A stretch of 64,000 nucleotides of DNA from Clostridiales bacterium (GTDB lineage: Bacteria > Bacillota > Clostridia > Lachnospirales > Lachnospiraceae): assembly GCA_018374355.1 (NCBI GenBank), contig JAHAFI010000001.1:62001-126000 (forward strand), read 5' to 3'. The notes under the pieces are model-generated. The model saw nothing but the letters and a program-made list of their open reading frames with translations. It had not been told where the DNA came from and ran no database searches. Position 1 is the stretch's first letter. Each line of letters begins with the position of its first letter. A program made the position numbers and the translations under genes. Positions 51,596 through 59,952 of this stretch are shown piece by piece.

Positions 51596-51846
51596 TGTCG
51601 TTACTCCTTTGGTAAACATCATATTTTAGAATTTCAGCGGGACAAATACCATCTGCCCCGATATCTTAAATTTGAGAGTATCATAGCATAATGAAAATGG
51701 GATTGCAATGTTGCCGGAGATGCAAAAATCTTGAGTGATACGGATTTTGGACGGAAATAGCTGCCATATATAGGACGCTGTACGTTTTGAGACAAGGCTT
51801 TGTAAAAGTATGGTAAGATGTAGGGGCAGAAAGTTTTTTTCGTTCG

Positions 51847-52099
51847 TTTGGACGTAGATGAAAAATTCCGATGCATATGTCCAAAAATATAGTAAAATAT
51901 GGGAGATATTCGTCACTGAAAGGTCCGTTTGGACGTAGGGAAATAAAATTTCTTTATAAGTCCACAGTTTGGCAAAATTGTGGACAATATGAGCAGAATT
52001 CTCCTGTGTATGTCCAAAATGAAGGATGCCAGTTTTAAACGCCTGTGTGTGAATCAAATTTTGGACAATGGTGAACGGAAATCATTGCTCACGTCCAAA
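51847..52099. repeat. Array of four TTTGGAC-N25/26-GTCCAAA inverted-repeat units
   Basis: Four units: TTTGGAC 51847-51853 with GTCCAAA 51879-51885; TTTGGAC 51928-51934 with GTCCACA 51960-51966; TGTGGAC 51979-51985 with GTCCAAA 52012-52018; TTTGGAC 52060-52066 with GTCCAAA 52093-52099. The inner spacing is 25, 25, 26 and 26 bases. Unit starts are 81, 51 and 81 bases apart. The loops differ in sequence but are A/T-centred and partly self-complementary. A lone TTTTGGAC is at 51745-51752. This is most of the 676-base gap with no convincing gene, between the aldolase and the first CobW gene. It is not CRISPR-like, as the repeats are short and inverted. Confidence 0.75.
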
Positions 52100-52159
52100 A
52101 GGATAAATAGAGAGTTACTGAAAAGTTACGGAAAAGCAAAGGTTCCTGCAATAATAGCC

Positions 52160-52187
52160 TTTACTTTTGGAAAAAAGTTGCTATAAT
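52160..52187 (+). promoter_or_regulatory. Candidate promoter of the CobW-type operon
   Basis: TTTACT (52160-52165), 16 bases, TATAAT (52182-52187). A terminator-like hairpin stands between it and the first CobW-type gene. Confidence 0.5.
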
Positions 52188-52218
52188 AAAAAAAGATGTG
52201 ACCAGATATTGTATACAC

Positions 52219-52247
52219 GGGGGCTGTTGGTAAAACAGCCCTTTTTG
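52219..52247 (+). terminator. Terminator-like hairpin in the leader of the CobW-type operon
   Basis: GGGCTGTT and AACAGCCC form an 8-bp stem around GGTAAA or similar, followed by TTTTT. It lies 25 bases ahead of the CobW-type start and downstream of the TATAAT at 52182. It would either end a transcript of about 50 nt or act as an attenuator. Confidence 0.6.
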
Positions 52248-52271
52248 GGCGTTTAAGAAAGGAAGTATTTT

Positions 52272-53471
52272 ATGACAAAAATTGATATTATTTCAGGTTT
52301 TTTAGGAGCAGGTAAAACCACGCTGATCAAAAAGCTTTTGTCAGAGGCTTTGAAGGGAGAGCAGGTGGTATTGATTGAAAATGAATTCGGTGAGATCGGT
52401 ATTGACGGCGGTTTCCTGCAAGAATCAGGAATCGAGATCCGGGAAATGAATTCCGGCTGTATCTGCTGCTCTCTGGTGGGTGATTTTGGAACTTCCCTAA
52501 AAGAAGTAATCACCACCTACCATCCGGACAGAATCGTAATCGAACCGTCAGGAGTGGGAAAATTATCTGATGTGATCAAAGCTGTGAAGGATGTGAATGT
52601 GGACTGCGAGATTGCCCTCAACAGCTATACCACAGTGGTAGATGTGAATAAATGTAAAATGTATATGAGAAACTTCGGCGAGTTCTTTGAAAACCAGTTG
52701 GAACATGCAAAAACCATTATTCTCAGCCGCACGGACACACCGAAGGCTACGGAAGAAAAAGTAGAAAAAACGGTAGAAATGATTCGTGGAGTGAATAAGG
52801 AGGCAGTGATCATCACCACTCCGATTGAACAATTGGAAGGCGGACAGATTCTGGCAGCTATGGAACAGGGAAGAGAAGAAGAGGAAGAAATCTGCCCGGT
52901 ATGCGGTCATCATCATGAGTACCATGATCATGACGAAGAATGTTGCTGTGGCCACGACCATCATCATGATCATGATGAAGAATGCTGCTGCGGCCACGAC
53001 CATCATCATCACGATCATGATGAAGAATGCTGCTGCGGACATGACAACCATGAACATGGCCACGATCATCATCATCACGATCACGACGAAGAATGCTGCT
53101 GCGGCCACGACCATCATCATCACGATCATGATGAAGAATGCTGCTGCGGACATGACCATCATGACCACGATCACGCTCATCATCACCACGCCGATGAAAT
53201 TTTCACAAGCTGGGGCCGTGAGACTGCGAAAAAATATTCCAAAGAAGAAATCGAATCCGTTCTGAAAGCTCTTTCTGAGGATGAAAGCTTCGGCATCATT
53301 CTCCGTGCAAAAGGAATGGTTGACGGAAAAGACGGCGAGTGGATTTATTTTGACATGGTTCCGGAAGAGTACGAGGTACGCACAGGCGGCCCGCAGATCA
53401 CCGGAAAACTCTGTGTCATTGGTTCCAAAATGAATGAAGAAAAACTTGCAGAAGTATTTGGGGTGAAATAG
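52272..53471 (+). CDS. CobW-family metallochaperone GTPase with His/Cys repeat tract
   Basis: A 399-aa G3E GTPase of the CobW/YjiA/ZNG1 family that inserts or delivers Zn2+, Co2+ or other metals. Walker A is GFLGAGKTT (residues 9-17). The metal motif CxCC is C63-I-C65-C66 in NSGCICC. After the GTPase domain, residues about 213-312 hold five copies of a HDHDEECCCGHD-type block separated by His-rich runs. This is far longer than the family's usual short His loop and could store or buffer many metal ions. The CobW C-terminal domain follows. SD AAAGGAAG precedes ATG 52272. The partner gene starts 2 bases after its stop. Confidence 0.93.
   Translation: MTKIDIISGFLGAGKTTLIKKLLSEALKGEQVVLIENEFGEIGIDGGFLQESGIEIREMNSGCICCSLVGDFGTSLKEVITTYHPDRIVIEPSGVGKLSDVIKAVKDVNVDCEIALNSYTTVVDVNKCKMYMRNFGEFFENQLEHAKTIILSRTDTPKATEEKVEKTVEMIRGVNKEAVIITTPIEQLEGGQILAAMEQGREEEEEICPVCGHHHEYHDHDEECCCGHDHHHDHDEECCCGHDHHHHDHDEECCCGHDNHEHGHDHHHHDHDEECCCGHDHHHHDHDEECCCGHDHHDHDHAHHHHADEIFTSWGRETAKKYSKEEIESVLKALSEDESFGIILRAKGMVDGKDGEWIYFDMVPEEYEVRTGGPQITGKLCVIGSKMNEEKLAEVFGVK
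52915..53190 (+). repeat. In-gene tandem repeat encoding HDHDEECCCGHDHHH blocks
   Basis: The unit of about 45-60 bases, coding D-H-D-E-E-C-C-C-G-H-D and His runs, recurs five times with GAAGAATGCTGCTGCGG as the conserved core (first copy varies at TGTTGCTGTGG). It is an in-frame expansion, prone to slippage or recombination, so length may vary between strains. Confidence 0.85.
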
Positions 53472-53473
53472 TC

Positions 53474-54424
53474 ATGTTTGATAGAGATGTGCCAGTATAT
53501 TTAATTACAGGATTTCTGGAAAGCGGAAAAACAAAATTCCTTGATTTTACCATTCACCAGAATTATTTTCAGATTCCGGAAAAAACTCTTCTGATCGTCT
53601 GTGAAGAGGGGGAAGAGGAATACGATGAAGAGGATTTGAAAAAATACAATACCGTGATGGAAATTATCGAAAGTCCCGAGGATTTCAACGGAGATACTCT
53701 GCGGATGCTGGATAAAAAGCATAAACCGGAACGTATCCTTCTGGAATTTAACCCGCTGTGGTCGGTGGATAAATTTTACGAAATGCCTCTGCCGAGGGGA
53801 TGGGACATGGCTCAGCACATTGTAACGGTGGATGCAAGCTGTTTCCAGATTTATATGAACAATATGAAATCCCTTTTTGTGGAAATGATCCGCGGCGCCG
53901 ACATGGTTATATTTAACCGCTGCCGCCCGGAAAATCCTCTGGCAAGCTTCAGAAGAAGCGTAAAGGTGGTAAATGCTTCAGCGGAAGTCCTTTTCGAAGA
54001 CGAAGAAGGGGAAATCGAGGATATTTTTGAGGATGAGCTGCCTTATGATATGGATGCGGAGGTTGTAGAAATCGACGATATCGATTTCGGCATCTGGTAT
54101 GTGGATATGATGGACAATCTGCAGGATTATGTGGGAAAAACCGTGAAATTCAAAGGACAGGTATTGAAAAGCCGGGATCTGAACGCCGGATTTTTCGTGC
54201 CGGGAAGAATGGCCATGACCTGTTGTGCAGACGATACTCAGTTTATCGGTTACGTATGCAAGAATCCGGACGCAAAACGTCTGCGGATGGGTTCGTGGGT
54301 GGAAGTGACTGCAGAGGTCCGTGAAGAATATATGGAAGTATACCATGACGAAGGACCCGTTCTGTATGCGAAGGAAATTAACGTGACGGAAAAACCGGAG
54401 CAGGAACTGGTATACTTCACCTGA
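53474..54424 (+). CDS. CobW-like GTPase fused to a YcgQ/DUF1980-like domain
   Basis: A 316-aa protein. The N-terminal CobW-type GTPase has Walker A TGFLESGKTKFLDF (near residues 12-25) and Asn/Asp-type motifs such as VIFNRCRPEN. The CxCC metal motif is absent. From about residue 205 a different domain begins: VGKTVKFKGQVLKSRDLNAG, FVPGRMAMTCCADDTQFIG and WVEVTAEVREEYMEVYHDEGPVLYAKEI. This matches the C-terminal domain of YcgQ (TIGR03943-type), which pairs with a YcgR permease in metal uptake. No permease is beside it. It follows the His-rich CobW gene by 2 bases and so probably works with it. Confidence 0.85.
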   Translation: MFDRDVPVYLITGFLESGKTKFLDFTIHQNYFQIPEKTLLIVCEEGEEEYDEEDLKKYNTVMEIIESPEDFNGDTLRMLDKKHKPERILLEFNPLWSVDKFYEMPLPRGWDMAQHIVTVDASCFQIYMNNMKSLFVEMIRGADMVIFNRCRPENPLASFRRSVKVVNASAEVLFEDEEGEIEDIFEDELPYDMDAEVVEIDDIDFGIWYVDMMDNLQDYVGKTVKFKGQVLKSRDLNAGFFVPGRMAMTCCADDTQFIGYVCKNPDAKRLRMGSWVEVTAEVREEYMEVYHDEGPVLYAKEINVTEKPEQELVYFT

Positions 54425-54438
54425 TGAGAGAACAGGCC

Positions 54439-54463
54439 AAGCCCCGCACCTGCTGCGGGGCTT
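54439..54463 (+). terminator. GC hairpin after the CobW-type genes
   Basis: AAGCCCCGCA pairs with TGCGGGGCTT across five bases. Only a few T follow, so it may be a weak terminator. Confidence 0.55.
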
Positions 54464-54519
54464 AGAAAACCAAAAGAGACGGGTGCAGGATGTACCCGGT
54501 AAGATAAGGAGAAAGACGG

Positions 54520-55098
54520 ATGTTTATAATTGTAGGACTGGGAAATCCGGGAAAACAGTATGAAAATACCCGCCACAATGTGGGATTTGATGCCATTGAT
54601 ACGCTGGTGGATGAGTATCGTATTCCCTCTTCCGGCACCCAGCATAAAGCGCTGTGCGGGAAAGGGGTAATCGGAGGACAAAAGGTGCTTCTGGCAAAAC
54701 CACTGACCTACATGAATCTGAGCGGAGAATCTGTGCGGGCGCTGGTGGATTATTACAAGATTGATCCGGAGACGGAGCTTCTGGTGATTTTTGATGATAT
54801 CAGTCTGGAGCCGGGACAGATTCGGATCCGGAAAAAAGGAAGCGCAGGGGGACATAACGGAATCAAGAGCATTATTTCCCATCTGGGCACCCAGAATTTC
54901 CAGAGAATTAAAATTGGAGTAGGTGAGAAACCGAAAAACTGGGATTTGGCGGACTATGTGCTTGGCGCATTCCCGAAAAATGACAGAGAGCTGGTGGATG
55001 AGGCGCTAACGCATGCCATGGAAGCTGCGGCTCTGATCGTACAGGGAGAGACTGATGAGGCAATGAACCGATTTAATGGAACCAAAAAAGCCAAATAG
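54520..55098 (+). CDS. pth: Peptidyl-tRNA hydrolase
   Basis: A 192-aa esterase that recycles tRNA from stalled peptidyl-tRNA. Signatures are IVGLGNPGKQYENTRHNVGF (residues 3-22, catalytic His) and LAKPLTYMNLSGESV. The Asp of LLVIFDDISLEPGQIRIRKKGSAGGHNGIKSI is the other catalytic residue. SD ATAAGGAGAAAG is upstream of ATG 54520. The neighbour mfd downstream is the usual order in Firmicutes. Length is canonical. Confidence 0.97.
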   Translation: MFIIVGLGNPGKQYENTRHNVGFDAIDTLVDEYRIPSSGTQHKALCGKGVIGGQKVLLAKPLTYMNLSGESVRALVDYYKIDPETELLVIFDDISLEPGQIRIRKKGSAGGHNGIKSIISHLGTQNFQRIKIGVGEKPKNWDLADYVLGAFPKNDRELVDEALTHAMEAAALIVQGETDEAMNRFNGTKKAK

Positions 55099-55113
55099 AT
55101 ATGCAGGCATATC
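55097..55113. repeat. Palindromic motif AGATATGCAGGCATATC, copy 2
   Basis: Identical to the 17 bases at 246-262 and again followed by TGCAGGAATAA about 19 bases on. It overlaps the last two bases of the pth stop and fills the front of the pth-mfd gap. Confidence 0.55.
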
Positions 55114-55176
55114 CGTCGGAATCGCTGCCTGCAGGAATAAGGCGGGAAGGAAAAATATCAGAAAGGAAAATCAACA

Positions 55177-58100
55177 ATGGATGCATTCGTACAACCACTA
55201 TATCATCTGGCGGATTTTGAGGATGTAGAGAAGCTGATACAAAAGCAGGGAATTATACAGGTTTCCGGATGTCTGGATTCCCAGAAGGCTCATTTTGCCA
55301 ACGGAATTTCCGGTGCCTTTGATTTCCGGCTGATTGTCACGGAAAACGATCTGAAGGCCAAAGAATTTTATGAGGATTACCGGCTGTATGATCCGGAGGC
55401 GCTTCTGTATCCGGCCAGAGACCTGATTTTCTATCAGGCGGATATTCACGGGAATCTGATCACCAAGCAGAGGATTCAGACCTTGAAGGCTCTTCTGGAA
55501 CGGGATCAGGTGACTGTGATCGCATCCATGGACAGTTGTCTGGATTATCTGATACCGCTGGAAATCTGGAAGAGCAGGGTGCTGCATTTCAAAAACGACA
55601 GTGAGATTGACCTGAATAAAATGAAAACCGAGCTGGTAGAACTGGGATACGAGCGTGCCGCTCAGGTAGAGGTGCCGGGACAGTTTTCCATCCGAGGCGG
55701 AATTATGGATATTTTTTCCCTTACCGAGGAAAACCCTTGGAGAATCGAGCTATGGGGAGATGAGATTGATTCCATTCGAAGTTTTGATGTCCAGAGCCAG
55801 CGCTCCATAGAAAATCTGGAGGAGATTTCCATTTATCCGGCAACGGAAATGGTTCTGGATGAGGAATGCATTTCGCGGGGATTGGAAGCCATTGAAAAAG
55901 AGGCAAAGACCAGTTACCGGAAACTGCGGGGGGAATTTAAGACGGAGGAAGCGGCCCGGGTAAAGAATCTGGCAGAAGAAATCCGGGAACAGATTCAGGA
56001 ATTCCGGCATTTTGCCGGGGCAGAGAGCTTCATTCACTATTTTTATAAAAAGACGGTATCATTTCTGGATTATTTTCCGGAAGAAGCCATTGTGGTTCTG
56101 GACGAACCTAACAGGCTGACAGAGCACGCAAAAGCCACGGAGGAGGAATTTCGGGAGAGCATGATTCACCGTCTGGAAAAGGGATATCTTCTTCCGGGAC
56201 AGATGAACCTGATCTGCCATCATCAGGAAATCGTACATCGGTTTCATCAGCGTCATACCCTGTCGCTTTCCACTATGGAGCCCAGAGGAAGCGAGTGGAA
56301 TTTTAAAAAAGAAATCCAGTTGACGGTAAAATCGGTGAATCCGTATAACAACAGTTTTGAGATGCTTTTGAAAGATTTGAAGCAGTGGAAAAAGTCGGGC
56401 TATCAGGTGCTTCTTCTTTCGCCCTCAAGAACAAGGGCTGCCCGTCTGGCGGAGGATTTTCAGGAGGAGGGTCTGGCTGCATTTTACAGTGAGGATCCCA
56501 GCCGCCTGATTCAGAAGGGAGAAATCAAGGTTGCCTGCGGGTATGTGGCGCGGGGGTTTGAATATCCCCTGATTAAGTATGTGGTAATCGCCGAGTCAGA
56601 TATTTTCGGGAAAGAGAAGAAGAAAAAACGGAAAAAATCCGAGTACAGCGGAAAGAAAATCCAGAGTTTTTCCGAATTGTCAGTGGGAGATTTTGTGGTT
56701 CACGAAAACCATGGTCTTGGTGTGTACAAGGGCATCGAGAAAATGGAAGTGGACGGTGTGGTAAAAGATTATATCAAAATCGAATACGAGGGAAAAAGCA
56801 ACCTGTATATACTGGCAACCCAGTTGGAACTTCTGCAGAAATATGCAGGAGCAGATGCAAAACCGCCAAAGTTAAATAAGCTGGGCGGTCAGGAATGGAA
56901 AAAGACAAAGACCCGGGTCCGGGGCGTGGTGAAAAATATCGCAAAGGATCTGGTTGAACTTTATGCGGCGAGACAAAACAGCGAAGGCTTCCAGTATGGA
57001 CCGGATACGGTCTGGCAGAGGGAATTTGAGGAAATGTTTCCCTTTGAGGAGACGGAGGATCAGCTTCTGGCAATCGATGCGGCGAAAAAGGATATGGAGA
57101 GCAAAAAGGTCATGGACCGTCTGATCTGCGGTGATGTGGGTTACGGAAAGACGGAAATTGCCATCCGTGTGGCTTTCAAGGCCATTCAGGAGGGAAAACA
57201 GGTGGTTTATCTGGTGCCCACCACGATTCTCGCCCAGCAGCATTACAATACCTTCATCCAGAGAATGAAAGAATTTCCGGTAAGAGTTGACCTTTTATGC
57301 CGCTTCCGGACGCCGGCCCAGCAGAAAAAGACCATTACGGACCTGAAAAAGGGTCTGGTGGACATTCTGATCGGTACTCACCGGGTTCTTTCGGCGGATG
57401 TAAAATTCAAAGATTTAGGTGTGTTGATCATTGACGAGGAGCAGCGTTTCGGCGTTACTCACAAGGAAAAAATCAAACAGTTAAAACAAAATGTAGACGT
57501 ACTGACGCTGACGGCAACGCCGATTCCAAGAACATTGCATATGAGCCTGATCGGAATCCGGGACATGAGCGTCTTGGAGGAGGCGCCTCAGGACCGTACG
57601 CCTATCCAGACCTACGTTATGGAGTATAATGACGAGATGGTGCGGGAGGCCGTCAGCCGTGAGATGAGTCGGGGCGGTCAGGTGTATTATGTGTACAACC
57701 GGGTAAATAATATTGCGGAGATTGCCAATCAGGTGGCAAAGCTGGTTCCCGAAGCAAATGTGGCCTTTGCCCACGGGCAGATGAGCGAACGGGAGCTGGA
57801 AAAAATCATGTACGGATTTATTAACGGAGATATTGATGTGCTGGTTTCCACTACGATTATCGAGACAGGGCTGGACATTTCCAATGCAAATACCATGATT
57901 ATCCATGACGCAGATCGATTGGGACTTTCCCAGCTTTATCAGCTTCGGGGACGGGTAGGCCGTTCCAATCGGACAGCATACGCTTTTCTGATGTATAAGC
58001 GGGATAAGATGCTCAAGGAGGTTGCGGAAAAACGGCTCCATGCCATCCGGGAATTTACGGAGCTGGGAAGCGGGATCAAAATCGCTATGCGGGATCTGGA

Positions 58101-58695
58101 ACTTCGGGGAGCGGGAAATCTTCTGGGGGCAGAGCAGCATGGACATATGGAGGCCGTGGGATATGATCTGTACTGCAAGATGCTGAACGAAGCGGTGCAG
58201 GAGGCAAAGGGAGTTGCGGTAAAAGAAAAGTTTGAGACCATGATCGATATCAATGTCAACGCCTATATTCCCGAAAAATATATTCCCAATGAATATCTGA
58301 AGCTGGATATTTACAAACGGATTGCAGGAATCGAGAGTCAGGAGGAATATGAGGATATGCTGGAGGAACTGCTGGACCGTTTCGGAGAACTGCCTAAGAC
58401 GGTGCAGAATCTTCTTGCCATTGCAAATCTGAAGGCGCTGGCCCACCGGATTTATCTCACAGAGGTGAAACAGATGGGGGAGGAACTGAGGCTTACCATG
58501 TATGAGAAAGCTAAAATTGATCCGTCCAAAGTGCCGGAAATACTGGAAAAATATCCGGATGAACTGCAGTTTAAAATAGAGACAAATCCATATTTCATTT
58601 ACAGACCCAGAAAACGCAGAGGAAAGGAAAAACTGCCCATGATGGAGAAAGCGGAAGTGCTTTTACAGGATATGCAGGTTCTTGTGGAAAGTTAA
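55177..58695 (+). CDS. mfd: Transcription-repair coupling factor
   Basis: An 1172-aa DNA translocase that removes RNA polymerase stalled at lesions and recruits UvrA. It has an N-terminal UvrB-homology part (about residues 1-350), the RNA polymerase-interacting Tudor-like domain (VGDFVVHENHGLGVYKGIEKM, near 510), RecG-like helicase motifs with Walker A ICGDVGYGKTEIA (near 653) and DEEQRFGVTHKEK (near 752), then DADRLGLSQLYQLRGRVGRSNR (motif VI). The C-terminal TRCF domain has GDIDxx-type LRGAGNLLGAEQHGH. Length is canonical. SD AGAAAGGAAAA precedes ATG 55177. Confidence 0.98.
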   Translation: MDAFVQPLYHLADFEDVEKLIQKQGIIQVSGCLDSQKAHFANGISGAFDFRLIVTENDLKAKEFYEDYRLYDPEALLYPARDLIFYQADIHGNLITKQRIQTLKALLERDQVTVIASMDSCLDYLIPLEIWKSRVLHFKNDSEIDLNKMKTELVELGYERAAQVEVPGQFSIRGGIMDIFSLTEENPWRIELWGDEIDSIRSFDVQSQRSIENLEEISIYPATEMVLDEECISRGLEAIEKEAKTSYRKLRGEFKTEEAARVKNLAEEIREQIQEFRHFAGAESFIHYFYKKTVSFLDYFPEEAIVVLDEPNRLTEHAKATEEEFRESMIHRLEKGYLLPGQMNLICHHQEIVHRFHQRHTLSLSTMEPRGSEWNFKKEIQLTVKSVNPYNNSFEMLLKDLKQWKKSGYQVLLLSPSRTRAARLAEDFQEEGLAAFYSEDPSRLIQKGEIKVACGYVARGFEYPLIKYVVIAESDIFGKEKKKKRKKSEYSGKKIQSFSELSVGDFVVHENHGLGVYKGIEKMEVDGVVKDYIKIEYEGKSNLYILATQLELLQKYAGADAKPPKLNKLGGQEWKKTKTRVRGVVKNIAKDLVELYAARQNSEGFQYGPDTVWQREFEEMFPFEETEDQLLAIDAAKKDMESKKVMDRLICGDVGYGKTEIAIRVAFKAIQEGKQVVYLVPTTILAQQHYNTFIQRMKEFPVRVDLLCRFRTPAQQKKTITDLKKGLVDILIGTHRVLSADVKFKDLGVLIIDEEQRFGVTHKEKIKQLKQNVDVLTLTATPIPRTLHMSLIGIRDMSVLEEAPQDRTPIQTYVMEYNDEMVREAVSREMSRGGQVYYVYNRVNNIAEIANQVAKLVPEANVAFAHGQMSERELEKIMYGFINGDIDVLVSTTIIETGLDISNANTMIIHDADRLGLSQLYQLRGRVGRSNRTAYAFLMYKRDKMLKEVAEKRLHAIREFTELGSGIKIAMRDLELRGAGNLLGAEQHGHMEAVGYDLYCKMLNEAVQEAKGVAVKEKFETMIDINVNAYIPEKYIPNEYLKLDIYKRIAGIESQEEYEDMLEELLDRFGELPKTVQNLLAIANLKALAHRIYLTEVKQMGEELRLTMYEKAKIDPSKVPEILEKYPDELQFKIETNPYFIYRPRKRRGKEKLPMMEKAEVLLQDMQVLVES

Positions 58696-58729
58696 GAATG
58701 TGAAAAAACTTTGAAATCAAGGAAAAAGG

Positions 58730-58758
58730 TTGCCCCTGTCTGAAAAATGGAATATAAT
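58730..58758 (+). promoter_or_regulatory. Candidate promoter of the PrsA-like lipoprotein gene
   Basis: TTGCCC (58730-58735), 17 bases, TATAAT (58753-58758), 37 bases ahead of ATG 58796. Confidence 0.6.
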
Positions 58759-58795
58759 CAGAACCAGAAAATAAAAAAGCTATACGGAGGAAAAG

Positions 58796-59887
58796 ATGAA
58801 AAAGATGAATAACAAAATTGCATGCGGCATTCTGGCAGCTTCTATGTTTGCAGCCAGCCTTGCAGGATGCGGAAAATTAGATGGAACCCAGACAGCAGCT
58901 ACCATTGACGGAGAGAAAGTAACTCTCGGCCTTGCAAGCTATGTGACCAGAGACCAGCAGGCGCAGACGGAAAGCTACTATGCGATGTTTTCACAGAGCG
59001 CAGGAATGGATATGACAGGAAATATCTGGGATCAGGAGGGTGAAGACGGAAAAACTATGGGTGAATCATCTAAAGATGATGCCATGGATACCCTCAAAGG
59101 TCTTTACGCTATGAAAGCCCATGCGGAAGAGTATGGAGTAGAAATCAGCGAGGAAGAGCAGACAAAGCTGGAAGAAGCAGCGAAAGCTTTTATGGAGGCC
59201 AACAGCGAAGAGACTTTGGCTGAACTGGCAGTTTCAGAGGCTGATATCGTAACGTATCTGGAACTGATGACCATCCGTCAGAAGATGCACGATCCTATGG
59301 TGGCAGATGTAGACACGGAAGTAGATGCAGATGAGATCAACCAGTCTAAGGTGACGGTGGTAAAGGTGACTACAGAAGGCACAGAGATGGACGAAGAAGG
59401 ACAGACGATCGCATTGACTGATGAAGAAAAGGCAGCGAAAAAGGAACTGGCAGAAGCGGTATACGAAAAGGTGAAAGCTTCCGACGATCCGGCAGAGGCA
59501 GATATGGATGCTCTTGCAAAAGAAGTGGACGAAACCCTGTCGGCTTCCAGCAGAAACTTTACTACCGCAGGCAGTGAAGAGGAGACTCTGGATGAAAAAG
59601 TGAGAGAGTCTGTAGCCGATCTGGAAGACGGCGATCTGGTATCTCAGGTGGTAGAGGGAAGAGATGGATACTATGTAGTGCGTCTTGACCTGAAACACGA
59701 CGAGGAGGCTACCCAGAATAAAAAAGATTCCATCATTCTGACAAGAGAGCAGGAAATGTATGATGAGCTTCTGGACGAATGGAAGGGAGCTGTGGAATTG
59801 AAAATCGAAGAGGACGTTTGGAAAAAAGTCAAAGTTACCGATAAAAAATCATTCCAGTACAAAGCGGAAGAAACTGAGGCTGAATAA
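58796..59887 (+). CDS. PrsA/SurA-like secretion foldase lipoprotein
   Basis: A 363-aa lipoprotein. The signal peptide ends in the lipobox LAGC (Cys25, mature N-terminus CGKLDG). The N-terminal SurA/trigger-factor-type helical region includes VEISEEEQTKLEEAAKAFMEAN. The middle is a parvulin-like region (VTVVKVTTEG; AADMDALAKEVDETLSASS; VREVADLEDGDLVSQVVEGRDGYYVVRLD) although the classical parvulin catalytic His residues are not clear. The acidic tail is charged. It is likely an extracytoplasmic folding factor. SD CGGAGGAAAAG precedes ATG 58796, with its own promoter. Confidence 0.82.
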   Translation: MKKMNNKIACGILAASMFAASLAGCGKLDGTQTAATIDGEKVTLGLASYVTRDQQAQTESYYAMFSQSAGMDMTGNIWDQEGEDGKTMGESSKDDAMDTLKGLYAMKAHAEEYGVEISEEEQTKLEEAAKAFMEANSEETLAELAVSEADIVTYLELMTIRQKMHDPMVADVDTEVDADEINQSKVTVVKVTTEGTEMDEEGQTIALTDEEKAAKKELAEAVYEKVKASDDPAEADMDALAKEVDETLSASSRNFTTAGSEEETLDEKVRESVADLEDGDLVSQVVEGRDGYYVVRLDLKHDEEATQNKKDSIILTREQEMYDELLDEWKGAVELKIEEDVWKKVKVTDKKSFQYKAEETEAE

Positions 59888-59898
59888 GCAGAAAACGG

Positions 59899-59934
59899 GT
59901 AACTGTTCGGAAGAACAGGGGACAGAATAGTTAT
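59899..59934. repeat. Internally deleted interspersed element, copy E
   Basis: About 35 bases: TAACTGTTCGG at the left and CAGAATAGTT at the right join through AAGAACAGGGGA. The outer ends match the ends of the 143-bp elements while the interior is missing. GAAAACGG (59891-59898 and 59935-59942) flanks it as an 8-bp direct repeat. It lies 12 bases upstream of the SD of the VOC protein gene. Confidence 0.7.
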
Positions 59935-59952
59935 GAAAACGGAGGAAATTCT

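Noticed and set aside
51626..52057. A 143-codon minus-strand open frame with repeated YVQT-like phrases
   Set aside because: It is a translation of the TTTGGAC hairpin array. There is no SD, and the repeated phrases come from the DNA repeat rather than from protein selection.
51980..52186. A 68-codon plus-strand open frame upstream of the CobW genes
   Set aside because: No ribosome site, no domain, and it overlaps the hairpin array and the promoter.
52915..53190. Direct repeat array that might suggest a CRISPR
   Set aside because: The units are coding, in frame and have no unique spacers; they encode the His/Cys tract of a CobW protein.
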